Part shown: positions 11,505 through 23,516 of the stretch, one piece after another | Numbering within the stretch: the first letter of the stretch is position 1 | How the letters are laid out: each line of letters opens with the position of its first letter | Program-made: the position numbers and the translations under genes | The notes under the pieces: generated by a model | Databases searched by the model: none | What the model was told of the DNA's origin: nothing | Seen by the model: only the letters and a program-made list of their open reading frames with translations | Assembly (NCBI GenBank): GCA_900491605.1 | Contig: UESW01003878.1 | Location: 926,920-990,919 of the forward strand | DNA: 64,000 bases | Origin: Calamus simplicifolius | Taxonomy: Eukaryota; Streptophyta; Magnoliopsida; Arecales; Arecaceae | Direction of reading: 5' to 3'

Positions 11505-11514
11505 ATGATGGGGG
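11505..11514 (+). promoter_or_regulatory. Polypurine tract of Gypsy1
   Basis: GATGATGGGGG, preceded by GAAGAAGAAGA, directly abuts the 3' LTR start TGATGCGGCG at 11515. This is the usual place and composition of the plus-strand primer. Confidence 0.75.
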
Positions 11515-11942
11515 TGATGCGGCGTCAGTTCATTCCCCCCTCGCCTGGCTTTGTTGGGTTTTCAAAACGTCCCGCCATGTCCCGTCGGCCACGCGGCCCT
11601 TTGCCATACGCCGGTTTGCCTCGAGGAGTGCCCCGGCGCGTGGCGCGGTGCGCCCCCAACCGATGGTGGGGCCCCCACTGATGTCGCCGTAATGAGAAGA
11701 AATCATTGTGCGCCTTTTCGCGCGGACTTCGAAGAGCTGGTCCTCACTTTCAAGGGCGATCGTGGCTGGCATGGTACGGAGGGCCGTCTCTTCGCATCCC
11801 CCGTACCGTCCGCATAAAAGGCAAGGCTGGGGATCAGCCACGTGGAGAACGCCCCTTGAGCCTCAGCGATGGGACCCGCTTCGCCCCAGGGGCGGGGGCA
11901 TCTGATATGACTGATCCCAGCGTCGTCAGAAAAGGAAACGGG

Positions 11943-12842
11943 GTCCATTGTCATCTCCCCACCCCCGGCACCCCCTCGGGGTCGGGGGTGGGGTCATCAT
12001 TTCTTAACCCTGGGGCCCCCACCGGTCCTGGGGCGCATCGTCATCCCCTCACCCCCGACACCCCCTCGGGGTCGGGGGTGGGGTCATCATTTCTTAACCC
12101 CGGGGCCCCCACCGATCCCGGGGCGCATCGTCATCCCCTCACCCCGACACCCCCTCGGGGTCGGGGGTGGGGTCATCATTTCTTAACCCCGGGGCCCCCA
12201 CCGGTCCCGGGGCGCATCGTCATCCCTCACCCCCGACACCCCCTCGGGGTCGGGGGTGGGGTCATCAATTCTTAACCCCGGGGCCCCCACCGGTCTCGGG
12301 GCGCATCGTCATCCCCTCACCCCCGACACCCCTCGGGGTCGGGGGTGGGGTCATCATTTCTTAACCCCGGGGCCCCCACCGGTCCCGGGGCGCATCATCA
12401 TCCCTCACCCCCGACACCCCCTCGGGGTCGGGGGTGGGGTCATCATTTCTTAACCCCGGGGCCCCCACCGGCCCCGGGGCGCATCGTCATCCCCTCACCT
12501 CCGACACCCCCTCGGGGTCGGGGGTGGGGTCATCATTTCTTAACCCCGGGGCCCCCCCGGCCCCGGGGCGCATCGTCATTCCCTCACCCCCGGCACCCCC
12601 TCGGGGTCGGGGGTGGGGTCATCATTTCTTAACCCCGGGGCCCCCATCGGTCCCGGGGCGCATCGTCATTCCCTCACCTCCGGCACCCGCTCGGGGTCGG
12701 GGGTGGGGTCATCATTTCTTAACCCCGGGGCCCCCACCGGTCCCGGGGCGCATCGTCATTCCCTCACCTCCGGCATCCCCTCGGGGTCGGGGGTGGGGTC
12801 ATCATTTCTTAACCCCGGGGCCCCCACCGGTCCCGGGGTGCG
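11943..12842 (+). repeat. 89-bp GC-rich tandem array, 10 units (3' LTR)
   Basis: Same unit as at 228-940, here in ten copies. Several units differ by one-base indels in the C- and G-runs. The difference in copy number from the 5' LTR shows array expansion or contraction since insertion. Confidence 0.93.
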
Positions 12843-12963
12843 TCATCATGCCCATCTCCGATATCCCTTCGGCATGGGGTCATCTACAATCAACATGCAG
12901 CTCAGCTACCAAGGAGGACGGCAACCTTCAGGTCGTATGGTACTTGCGCGTGATTGCCGGCGC

Positions 12964-13232
12964 ATGACCATGCCTTGCCGCGGCGTACCATTCAGTACTT
13001 TCGTGATTGTGCCTCGTTACGGAGGACCATGCCTCATAACAAGGTTTGGCGCGTTGCATGCCCCTGTGCGTGACCATGCCTTGCCGCAGCGTACCATTCA
13101 GTACTTCCGTGATTGTGCCCCGTTACGGAGGACCATGCCTCATAACAAGGTTTGGCGCGTTGCATGCCCCTGTGCGTGACCATGCCTTGCCGCAGCGTAC
13201 CATTCAGTACTTCCGTGATTGTGCCCACTATG
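12964..13232 (+). repeat. 106-bp tandem repeat, about 2.5 units (3' LTR)
   Basis: Same 106-base repeat as at 1065-1340, in the same position relative to the 89-bp array. Confidence 0.88.
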
Positions 13233-13585
13233 GCGAGCGGCTCGCGTTTCTAGCAGTAGAGCCCAGTCATATCAATCGGCAACAGTACGACCGAGATCTT
13301 CCAAGACCGCGAGTCATGGTATCCAGACAGATATAAGAAACACATACTCACGCTGTAAGTGGATCTGAACACTGGTTTTTCTGAACTTTCTTCCTCCCAG
13401 CAAAAACCCTAACCGCCTCAGCTTCTCTTCGCTGGAGCGGTTCTTTGTCTGAGCCCAAGCAACTGACTTGATCGTCGGAGGGTCCCCACCGGCGCCACCG
13501 GTCCCCGGGGACTTTTCTTGCAGGACTTCGGAGAGGGATACGTCTGTCATCCCCGACGTTCAAGGAAGGTGTCTTGGCGCCATCA

Positions 13586-13957
13586 GGATTCAATCTTGGA
13601 AATTTTCAGCCTTGGATCCCAGCACAAGAGCAGATATGGAAGAAACATTGAGAAAAACTTGAGGAAAAAATAAAAAACTCTTTCACATCTCTCTGCCAAC
13701 ACGATCCCTGAGTGACTTTGAGAGTTTCATTTCATCTGTAACCAGATTCCAGCAACGAATCAAATCATTCATCCAACTTAATAAAAATAATAATAAGAAG
13801 GATCGAAAATGAATTTAAGAGCCCAAAGCAAGCAATTTTAACCAAAGAAGAGTCATGAGATCATTCAACGCACGCTTCCAAACAGTATGTTAACAATCCT
13901 CATTCGGGTTGACTTTTATGTCATCTAATAGAGCTCAAGTTCAAACCTTTACCTAGC
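13586..13957. other. Host spacer downstream of EH1
   Basis: AT-rich sequence between the Gypsy1 insertion and the stop codon of EH1. It presumably includes the EH1 3' untranslated region (minus strand); no clear signal is seen. Confidence 0.6.
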
Positions 13958-15225
13958 TCAAATATGGCTCTTAAGGAATTGGATGATGTGCTGGTTCACT
14001 TCATTTGGGAACTGCTCCTGAACAAAATGGCCTCCTTCAGGCATGTAAATGATCTCCAGATCAGGCACAAAGTTCTTCACCATTCCACTCCTGATGTACT
14101 CCTCCATTCCCGGAATCTTGAGAACGTAGTCCTTCTCCCCCATCACCAGCAGTGCAGGCACTTCCACTTTGGGGTCGGCATTGTCAACCTCGCTGTTCCA
14201 ACTCCTACGTGAAAGCACAGCGACCAAAGCAATTCGGATTATTAATGAGGATTATTTCACTACCACTGCAAGCAGTTCGTTTCATCTCACCTATACGGCA
14301 TCTGGAGCGGGAACGTAAACCCGGACTTCTCGTAGAGAGAGGCATAGACTGCGAGATCTTCCTCAGTGAACCATGGCGGCAGTGGAGTGGTGGAGTCCGC
14401 CAGGTCCATGATTTCCTGGCCTTCTGCAGCTATTGGAATCTCGCTCTTGGAGAAGAGGATGTAGATAGTCCGCACCACTCTTTTGACTTCGAACCGGCCG
14501 AAGTCCGCCTCCGCTCGTCCTGGCCTCTGAAAAGAAACGAGATGTCTATTCTAAAAGATTGAACGAATTTAATTCGATAATTTTTTTTCGATCATATTTA
14601 TTACACTCCATCTCAATATGTAGAAGCCTTCTGGGAGAGTATCGAAGGAAAGAGGAGTCCTTTTGGGGGCAAAAGGAAGCCCCAAGGTTACGACACCCGC
14701 CACTCGATCAGGGTGATAGACGGCGAACTCATATGCTGGTTTGGCTCCAAAATCCTTCCCGACCACGAAAACCTTATCGTAAAAACAAATATCACCATCA
14801 TTAAACGAACCGCCACCGAGAATTAAGAGAAGAACTTTGGAGCTATAAATGGAAAAGATGGGACCTTGGGGATGGAGAGGGAGTCGAGGATGGCGAGTAG
14901 ATCGTCGACGAGGTCCTTCCACGTTGCTTTCTCTGGCTCCGGGGGCTGCTCGGAGAGGCCGTAGCCGCGGCAATCGGGGGCGATGGCTCGGAATCCAGCT
15001 CGGCGACGGCAATCATTTGGTGCCTCCACGAGTACCAGATCTCGGGGAATCCGTGGAGGAACAGCACCGTCCCCAATTCGCCTGCATCCAAGATCGCATA
15101 TAGAGACCGAGCGATGGGAGAAAAGAGAGAAGGGAGTGGTGTGAGGATCACGGACCTTTTCCTATGTGAGCTATGTGGAGATTGAGGCCTCTGACGTTGA
15201 GATAGGAGTGCTCTATCTTCTCCAT
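13958..15225 (-). pseudogene. Epoxide hydrolase copy EH1 (alpha/beta hydrolase), five exons, one frameshift
   Basis: Soluble epoxide hydrolases convert lipid epoxides to diols in the cytosol or peroxisome. Exons on the minus strand: 15225-15156, 15081-14865, 14772 to about 14610, 14526-14291, 14204-13958, with GT/AG borders at introns 1, 2 and 4. Visible motifs are HGFPEIWYSWRHQM (oxyanion), VVGKDFGAKPAYEFA (nucleophile Asp), GEKDYVLKIPG (acid Asp) and GGHFVQEQF (catalytic His). Total is about 313 codons, normal for the family. Against EH2, one C is missing in exon 2 near 15000 (GCCGAG versus GCCGACG), which shifts the frame. The exon-3 donor (AGATGGAG|TG) also lacks the clean GT seen in EH2. 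The start was chosen because MEKIEHS fits the family N-terminus. It is a decayed gene unless the indel is an assembly error. Confidence 0.87.
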
Positions 15226-15380
15226 TTTCTGCTGCCCTTCCTCGGTGTCGGACGGTCGGAGGGGACGGAGAGGGAGAATCCTTTATCCGAAGCCCTTCGC
15301 ATATGGCCAACAATCTCCCTCCAGTCGCTTGTCGCATATGGCCAACCCCTTGCTGGTTATAATTATATTTTAATTTTTAA
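15226..15380. other. EH1 upstream region
   Basis: About 90 bases just upstream of the ATG are clearly homologous to the EH2 5' flank (49208-49300), after which similarity stops. The LINE poly-A end begins about 155 bases upstream of the start codon, so little promoter sequence remains between gene and LINE. Confidence 0.7.
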
Positions 15381-15490
15381 TTTTTTTTTTTTTTGGTACA
15401 GAATGATCACACTAACCTTATGTGAGTCAGCCCAGAAATATCAGAATACAAGATTTGCTTAAGAGCAGTGGGACAGGGATCACCCTAATT

Positions 15491-18400
15491 TCAAGTCCAA
15501 AATTCCATATGATGAGCCACAGCCGTCGCTATCCAGTCAGCCGCAGAATTAGCTTTCCTGTAGATATGCCGAATGTGGATACTATGAGTTCCGTGTAGAA
15601 CAGCCCGAATGTCATCAAAAAGAGGATTTATAAGAATATGGTTGCAGACATCTGACTGAAGCCATCGGATAACAATAAGGGAATTTCCTTCAATAAAAAG
15701 GCTGTGAGCATGAAGTCTTCGAACAACATGTGATATACCAGCCCACACCGCATAAAGCTCCACCAAAGGGACTGAAGAATCTAAGGAACCAAAACCGCCC
15801 GCTGACAACATGGCTCCATCAGTCCCACGAATAATGAAGGCTGATCCAGCGAGTCTTCCCCGTACACTTCCATCAAATTTGATTTTAACAAACCCTAGAG
15901 GGGGGCTCCCAAGAAATGTAAACCGTGCGACGGTTCGCTGCCAAAGCAGCAGGGGATCCCCAGAGGCCAGGATTGCAAAAATCAAAACATTTAAAAAAAG
16001 TGCACTTTCAGCAACCATAGATTTGATCTTTCGATCTAATCTGTGAATAGAGATAGTATCATCAGTAAAGATTAGCTGGTTTTGCGACAGCCATATCTGA
16101 TAGGCAGTGATAGCCCAAAGAATACTCCGCTGTCGGGTAGTTCCCCTAAGATCCTCAAGGAAAGGGGAACACAATAAACCAGAACCATCCACTCTACAAG
16201 TATAACCCATCCTCAGCCAGAACGACCTCCATCTGGAGCAGGTAAAAAGAGCATGGTCAATGGTCTCCTCCTCCTCCCACACAGCGGGCAAATCTCCTCA
16301 AAAGGGAGACCCCTCCTAAAAGTAAGGAGCTACAAGGGAGACAATTCCACAAGATCTTCCAAATAAATAACTGGACCCTAGGATGAATGTGGAGCTTCCA
16401 TATCCATGTAGCATCCCTGGAACCCTGGGGCTGGGGTCTATACTCCACAATAAGGTCCTTAATGGGAGCCTTAGAGAGACAAGATCTCTGCCATAACATC
16501 GTATCAGGTGTGTGGCCCAAGATAATGGGAATAGAAAGAATCCATCAAGAAAGCTCATCCCCAAATAACCTGGTCACCGTCGAGGTGTTTCAGGAAGAGA
16601 GATCCTGTGTAATGAGCTCCCGAACTCGCATACCGAGTGGAACATCCATACTGATAAAAGACGGCCACGAGAGAAGGAGATCCGATATCCATATATCCTG
16701 AGCAACATCAATCGAAGAGCCGTTGCCGATCATCCAAGAAATATTGCTCAGAATAGTTGGAGCATAACGACACACCTCCTTCCAGAAGAAAGAACATCCC
16801 CGAATAGGAATAGGATCCATAGAAGGAGACCAAACACCATACCTAGCTCGCATGAAGGAGGACCAAAGGCAGTGAGGATCAAGAATAAACCTTGAAGCAT
16901 GTCTAGCCATCAGGGCCTCTCTCCTCACAAGCAGAGACTGAATACCAAGACCACCTTCATGTAGTGGCATACAAATCAGATCCCAAGCCAGAAGATGCAT
17001 ACCGTGACCGTCCTGCATAGAAGCCCACAGAAAATCCCTAAAATAGCGCTCTATCCTTCAGAGACAAGTAATAGGGACCGCAGCATTAGATAGGATGTAC
17101 AGAGGGAGGGACGAGAGGACCGAGCGGATAAGAGTAACCCTCGCCATCATGGATAATCCAGTCACCTGCCATCCATCCAATCGATCATGAATACGTCGCT
17201 CTAGATTAGCAAAAAACTAATACGAGGACGTCCCCAAAAGAGGGATCCCCAAATAAGATAGACCTTCAGTCCTATTAAAGATGCCCAGCACTTGATGAAT
17301 AACTTCCCTGGAAGACCTGGAAGTCTTGGGGCTGAAACAAATCATGGACTTATCAAGATTGACCTTCTGGCCAGAAGCACGACAGTAGCACTGTATAATA
17401 GAGGCATAAGTAGCAGCATTATGAAGAGAGGCCTGGCCCAACAGAATATAGTTGTCCACAAAAGAAGATGGGAAACAGAGGGCCCCAAGGAAGCAGCCAT
17501 AAAGGGGGTGATACAACAGTCCTGCTGTGCCTGATGAAGAGCACGAGACAGGTCATCCGCAGCCAGAACAAACAGAAACGGGGACAATGGACATCCCTGT
17601 CTCAAACCTACTGATGAATGGAAATAAGCAGTCTGCATACCATTAACGGTAATAGAGAATGAAGGCTTATGGATGCAGGCCATAATCCAATCAATGAACA
17701 AATCGTGAAAACCAAATTCACACATAGTTCGGTGCAGGAAGACCCTACTCATCCTATCATAGGCTCGTTCCATATCAAGCTTAACAGCCATAAGAGTCTG
17801 CTTAGCCGGGGCTCTCTGAAGATCATGCATAAACTCCTGCATAATAAGGACATTATCAGATATACTCCGACCTCTAATGAAAGCCCCCTGTTCAGCAGAG
17901 ATGAGCTGCAGAATCACCATCGTCAACCGGGATACTAAAAGCCGCGCACAAACCTTATACAAGGTGGTGCAAAGACTGATCGGCCGAAAGTGCTGGGGGG
18001 ACGAGGCATCAGAGCGTTTCGGCACAAGAGTGACTAGAGTTCGATTCCAATCAGAAGGAATTGCTTTAAACAGAAAAGCATACTAAATAGCCTGAGTGAC
18101 CTCCTGACCAACAATATCCCAATAATAATGGAAAAATAAGGAGAAAGCCATCCGGGCCAGGCGCCTTATCAGGCCCAAGGTCCCATAAGGCCCTGCAAAC
18201 CTCATCCGCAGAAATGGACCTAATCAGCAGGTTATTCTGAATAGCCGAGACCTTCTTAGCAGAAGGAACCCGGAAGATAGGAACCCCAGCACCAAGACTC
18301 AGTCATCTAGAATGGAAAAACTAAAATAGCTAATCCCGGATAAGAACAGAATCCTCCTGAATATTTCCATCCTCATCAACTAACCGCCGAATCTTGTTAG

Positions 18401-19526
18401 CGGCCCTCCGCTTCAGAGTAGCATGATAAAAAAATCTGGTATTCCGGTCCCCCTCCCGAATCCACTGAACCCTAGAATGCTGCCTCCAGTAGGACTCCTG
18501 CTGCAATAGAAGGGAGTGATGAACAGCCAGCTTAGAGCGAAGAGAGAAAAGGTCTGAATCAGGGAGATAGCTGTCATGATCCTCCCTATCCTGAATGATA
18601 GCAATATCGACTTCCACTTGCTCAATATTTCTCACTAAGTCCCCAACCTTAATTCTGTTCCATCTAGAAAGGCGACGTCTTACCAACTCCAACCGCCGAG
18701 AGAGACGATAAGTAGCATTACATCTCATCGGTAGATGCCAAACCTGGGCAATAATAGACCGAGCCGAGAGGTAGGACGTCCAAAACTGCTCAAATCTAAA
18801 CTGACGCCGCTGAATGAAATCAGTGTCAGTGGAAATCAAGATAGGACAGTGATCGGAGGCAATCCGAGGCAGGTGAGTGACAGTGGCAGAGGGAAACATC
18901 TGGGTCCACTGAGCATTGGCCAAGGCTCTATCCAATCTTTCCCAGACACGAGCGGAGCCCTGACGATTGTTGCACCATGTATATTGGGATCCCGAGAATC
19001 CCATATCCAATAGACCAGCTGAGGAGATGAAGGATCTAAACTCGGAGATATCAGGTGAATCAGTAACCCATCTTCCGCCTTTCTTTTCATTAGCAACAGC
19101 AAAACAATTGTAATCACCAGCCGAAATAGAGGGAATACCCTGAGCAAGGAGAGAGAGACTCTCAGACCAAAGGATCTGCCGTTCCCTGAAATCAGTACTA
19201 GCATAAACTCCCAATAGGAGCCAGGGGTCACAAGACCCTTCCGAAACAAGAAGAGCAATCTGTTGGTTACACTGATGAAAAGCATTCACCGTAACCGCAG
19301 AGTGGCGCCAAAAAGCAACAATCCCACCAGATAGGCCGTCAGACTCCACAGCATAAGAAGATCACGTTCTGATAGCCTATCTCCGAAAACGGACCAAACT
19401 ATCTCCCGATAACCGGGTTTCCAATAGAATACAAATATCAAAATTATGAATCTGCAAGAGCCTACCAAAGGAGGATCGAAAAGAAGGCTTTCGACCTCCT
19501 CCAACATTACATATAAGGATTTTCAT
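15491..19526 (-). pseudogene. LINE ORF2: APE endonuclease, reverse transcriptase, RNase H
   Basis: ATG at 19526 gives MKILICNVGGG, the start of an APE-type endonuclease. LLETRL, GDYNC, FSGSQYTW, RLDRALAN and IASDHCPIL (19380-18830) mark its active site. Reverse transcriptase (18025-17217) shows RPISLC, KLDMERAYDRM and GLRQGCPLSPFLF. The catalytic FADD-type box reads FVDNY near 17480, with the second Asp replaced by Asn. Then come GGLGIQ and FFWKEV (17018-16590), a zf-RVT-like part (16520-16257), and an RNase H domain of the plant L1 type ending at 15491 (FDGSVRG, VELYAVWAGI). Frames change near 19380, 18300, 17480, 17200 and 16290, so it is inactive. Confidence 0.88.
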
Positions 19527-19970
19527 TTGTAATTGAGGGGAGGGTGGAGCCCACCCTGAACTTCCACCATAGCCAAATCCGACGAATGCCCAGTAGACTG
19601 GGTACCACCCCCTTCCGCTGAGAAATGCAGTCCATCTGATTATAATCAGCCGCCCGAGAGCCGACCTCAGATACAGTATCGGAAGCCTGGACAACATCAA
19701 GAGGAAGAGTGGAATCCATAGACTGATCCTTAATCGCCATTTTGAGGCAAGATAGGACCGAGTCATGGCTTCGATTCTCACCCTTGGATAACTTACTCAT
19801 ATTCTCATCACAGTTAATCACCTCACTACAAGAGGCCGTATCAGCCCTGCTAACCAAGAGCCAGGACCCTTACTAGTATTCATAGAATCAGTCAATAAGA
19901 GCTTCTCCTTCTGCTCCTTAGAAGTAGAGATGATGCTTTTACCTTTTTGTTTCCCACCTTTAGATACATC

Positions 19971-21238
19971 TCACTGGGATAGTGATTCCTCGGGCCTAGC
20001 TCTCTTAGAAGGGTCCGGGTTGACATCCGAACGAGCCGATGGCCTACAGTCACCATCACCCGCACCAAGAAGGGCAAATGGGTTCTTTGATTGCACAATC
20101 TTCATGTCTAAATTCAAAGATCCAGTGGCTGCAATCTGAGCATCAGACCTCAGAGCAACAGTTGAACCAGCACGCACAGTGTTACCCGGCACAACTGCAT
20201 TAACACTATCACCCCCTTGCAATCCACCACCCAACGCCGATTCATTAGTGGGATGATCCGGGGCCACTACAACTCCATCACGACGAGAGCCGGACTTCAT
20301 GGAGCGCCGCCGAGCCAACTTGGCCAGAACTAACCAACCTTCAGTCACAGTCCCAGGCTGCACCGCAACAGACGATAGAGGAACCGTTGCACCAGGGGGA
20401 GTCCCGGATGCTTGCGTTGACCTCTCCCGAACCGAAGTAGGGGACTTCCGTTGGCGAGTGGCTGACATCCAAGGGCCAAATAATGGGCCGAAGGAAGAAT
20501 TCTTAGACTCAGGCGACGGAGAACAATGGCCAGACAGATGAATCGAACCACAGCAGGGGCAAATTCCGCCAAGGTGCTCGAATTGAAACTGCTGCCAGAA
20601 GGGAGAAGCCACCCCCTGAACTCTGACACCAGGCCGAAGAGGCCGCCGAAGATCAATTCGGACACATGCACGGGCAAACGCCCCCCTGGTCATCGCCCTA
20701 GTAGCTAGATTAGAACAGACAAACTGACCTGCCGGCTCCAGGATGGCTGCTAGAACTGCATCAGTCCAGTATTTCATAGGTAGGGAAGGCAAATGCACCC
20801 AGAGGGGGCCGAGGAAATGGAGTCGATGGCAGGAACAAACTCCGAATGCCAATCCTCTGTTGCCACCGGCTTCCCGTTAACAACCCAGGGCCGACCAGCC
20901 ACCATCTCTTTGGCACCAGGATCCTCAAACCAGAAAATGTAACAGCGATGGGCAAGACATACCAAGTGGATGTCGCCGGAGATGCCCGCTCGCCTGAATT
21001 CCCGAAGGAAAGCCTCAGGTGGAATCCATCGTTGGAAGGTTCGAGCCAGAAGCGATTTCTCCATCCAGCAAGCAGTTGACGCTTCCAACGCCGGAGCAGG
21101 GATATGGACAACATCAGGAAACCGAGCCTCCAATTCCAACACCTTTACCGGAGACGGGGACGATGAAACCCATTCGAATCCTGACGCAGGCCCCCTGTTC
21201 CAAGCCTTCTGAGCATCAGGAGCACCTTCCGCTGCCAT
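19971..21238 (-). pseudogene. LINE ORF1: DUF4283-type RNA-binding protein with zinc knuckle
   Basis: The first part (21238-20774) contains FRRAGISGDIHLVCLAHRCY and VAGRPWVVNG, typical of the DUF4283 N-terminal domain of plant L1 ORF1. The second (20852-19971, another frame) contains GPLWVHLPSLPMKYW, FARACVRIDL and the zinc knuckle CPCCGSIHLSGHC, then a low-complexity Ser/Pro/Gly tail ending RPEESLSQ. ORF1 proteins coat LINE RNA. A frameshift near 20800-20850 separates the halves. Confidence 0.82.
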
Positions 21239-21345
21239 CAGAGCAGGGGAAGCAGATGCAGACTTCAACTGGAGAGGAAAGACCACCAGGATCGGCCGGC
21301 TTCACCGAAGATCAAGCTGACAACCACCGTGAGCACGAATCTTAA

Positions 21346-21584
21346 GTCGGAAGCAACCGAGCGCCCAGTCCCCTTGAGAATGCGCGCACTTTATTAATGC
21401 TTGATATTGAGCTTTAATTAGCACTATCTAATCTATTATCTAAACATTAAAGCGGAAGTTGACAGATAATCCTCCAATATTTCTTATATTGCCGTGTGGC
21501 CCTGTGGCGATGCGTGTATATATATATAAAAGGTGATGCTCTCTTTTCTCCACCAACAACTTTGGTTCTTTTGGTGCCATATTG
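21346..21584. other. Spacer between LINE and hAT
   Basis: Mixed sequence with TATATATATAAAAGG at about 21519, a possible TATA-like element; no linked gene is seen downstream because the hAT element follows. Confidence 0.4.
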
Positions 21585-22652
21585 TAGGGTGCAACTTGGG
21601 CTCATAAACTTATTTTTCTCAATCCTAACCCTAACCTTATTTATAAAATATCAACCCTAATCCTATTTGTAAAACCTCAACCCTAACCTTATTTTTAAAA
21701 ATCGGGTTTGGGTTGAGTTTCGGGTTGGAATTCGGGTTGATAGAAAAAAAAATGACAATCTAAAACAAACAAGCTTAACATTGCACAAATAAGCTAAAGT
21801 TTGAAACAAATAAGCTTTACATTGTACAAACAAGCTGAAGTTTGAAACAAACAAGCTTCCCATTTCAAATTACATGTCTAAAAATATACATCTTTTACAT
21901 AAGACTAAACAAAAAAAGTACATTATTAAACCAAAACATATCCAAAGTAATCCAAATGTTGCATAACATTTCAATAGCCACCATATGCATTGATGAAGTC
22001 ACCTTTATCCTTCGAAAGCAGAAAATATTGAGACGATATAAAGAGCCAGTTAGAAGGCCACATAATATGATATGAGAGATCTTTTCCAAGTAGCGAGACT
22101 GCATTCGCCATCCGAAGCTCTCTGATTTTTTACTCATCACCCCTTTCCTAGATGTTTTAGTTTTCTGCTCATCACCTTTTCCCATATGCTTTCATAAAAT
22201 TTTGGCAAACTTTATATTAGAAGTTACAAATGTCTCAAAGAAGATAATTAAAAAAAATAAAGATACTAGTTTGGCCCACCAACATTACATGATAAAATGC
22301 AATGGTTAAAGATATATTGCTCATTTTAAAAGGTAATGAAGGTTATGGTGAAATGTCCATACCAAGAATCATCACTTCCATAAAACTATTGTCAGCTCTA
22401 CATACTTTAAACTTAACAAACAAGGCTAAATCATCACTTCCACAACACCATTGGGCCTGCTGCTTGTGGCTTACAGGTTCGGCTTTCTCGGGTTCGGGTT
22501 AACTGCAACCCTAACCCAGCCCAAGTTGCAAATCGGTCCGGATTTAACTCGGATCCTTCGGGTTCGGGTTAAGCAAACTAGAGTTTGAGTACTGCTGCAA
22601 ATCGGGTTCCGCGGGCTGGGTTCAGATTGAATCTGCCCAAGTTGCACCCCTA
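21585..22652. mobile_element. Non-autonomous hAT transposon
   Basis: The terminal inverted repeats are TAGGGTGCAACTTGGGC at 21585 and GCCCAAGTTGCACCCCTA ending at 22652. Flanks GCCATATT and GCCATGTG resemble an imperfect 8-bp target duplication, as expected for hAT. Subterminal regions are crowded with GGGTTCGGGTT / AACCCTAACC motifs (21615-21745 and 22475-22630), the kind of transposase-binding repeat found in hAT ends. The AT-rich core has no transposase frame. Confidence 0.82.
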
Positions 22653-23479
22653 GCCATGTGTCAAAATACTTTGTTTTAAAAATTAGATCGAATTGATCGA
22701 TCGAATCGAATAATAAAAAATAGAATATTAATTTAATTTAATTTTATTATTAAAATTAATTTTTATATAATCTAATAAAAATAAAAAAATATTGAATCAA
22801 TTGAGTTTCAAAGAACTGGTTCAATATAGTTTTAGACTTTTAGTTTTGAAACGAAGAATCAAAAGAATATTTGAATAATTAAAAAAAAACTCTGTACAAA
22901 TGGCCTTGGGTTTGAACCTTATAGCTAGCATTTTGATAAATGAAATTAGATTAAATTTTTTAACTTTTTAATTTTTACTTAAATTAATATTTATATATTA
23001 TTATTTTTATATTACTAAATTAAAAATTAATTATATATTATTGATTCGATTAAATCAGTTTATTCGATCGAATCGATTGACCCACGATTTAGATATAAAG
23101 CCAATTTATTGTTGGTCAATTTTAAAACATTGCAAAATACATTCAATGCTTTACCTTTTCTTTTCGACCGTTGAGCAAAATATTCTTAATTAAAAAAATC
23201 ATGTTACATGGATACTAATTTTGCTGCAAGCCTTTGAATTACATTATAATTGAATATATGACAGAAACTAATTTTATCTGTACGGTAAGCTGATGAAAAC
23301 TTTGCTTAATTAGCTTCTACTTTTAAATGATTTTTAGTGCAATCAAAATGTCTTTGTTATTGATGATGTTTTGCTAATCTTTCTTTTATAGCTATCATAT
23401 ATAAAAACTATTTTTAAAATAATATTTTTTTTACTTTATTTTAATCAAAATTACATTTCTAGCGATCCAATCCATATAC

Positions 23480-23516
<37 letters not shown>

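Larger units (their letters stand above)
1..13585 (+). mobile_element. Gypsy1: Tat/Retand-type Ty3/gypsy LTR retrotransposon, 5' end cut by window
   Basis: The two LTR copies (1-1687 partial, 11515-13585 complete) enclose an internal region with, in order, a primer-binding site, gag, protease, reverse transcriptase-RNase H, a second RNase H, integrase, a 99-bp tandem array, and an accessory gene on the opposite strand. The second RNase H and the antisense gene between pol and the 3' LTR are established hallmarks of the plant Tat lineage. Termini are TGATG...CATCA. The base after the 3' LTR starts GGATT (13586-13590), the expected 5-bp target duplication, but the left flank is outside the window. 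Coding regions carry several frameshifts and stops, so this copy is non-autonomous. Confidence 0.93.
11515..13585 (+). repeat. 3' LTR of Gypsy1, complete (2071 bp)
   Basis: It starts TGATG and ends CATCA (5-bp inverted termini). It is homologous to 1-1687 from about 11726 onward. It carries 10 units of the 89-bp array and about 2.5 units of the 106-bp repeat. Host sequence follows immediately. Confidence 0.9.
15381..21345 (-). mobile_element. L1-type LINE (non-LTR retrotransposon), near full length
   Basis: Minus-strand order: ORF1 (21238-19971) with a DUF4283-like domain and zinc knuckle, ORF2 (19526-15491) with endonuclease, reverse transcriptase, zinc-binding and RNase H parts, then a short 3' UTR and an A-tail (T run 15381-15394 on the plus strand). 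The 5' boundary near 21345 is an estimate; I could not find a target-site duplication. Both ORFs are broken by frameshifts. Confidence 0.9.

Noticed and set aside
228..12842. Regular direct repeats of 89 and 99 bp might suggest a CRISPR array or coding repeats
   Set aside because: Units are contiguous with no unique spacers, lie within LTR and 3' parts of a plant retrotransposon, and are conserved as DNA in all frames. There is no CRISPR or protein-coding support.
15340..21420. Shared CCCCTTG near both LINE ends as a target duplication
   Set aside because: It is not adjacent to the A-tail and too short; no convincing duplication could be placed.
21615..22530. AACCCTAACC runs resembling telomere repeat
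   Set aside because: They are short, interrupted and mixed with GGGTTCGGGTT, and confined to the subterminal parts of a hAT element.
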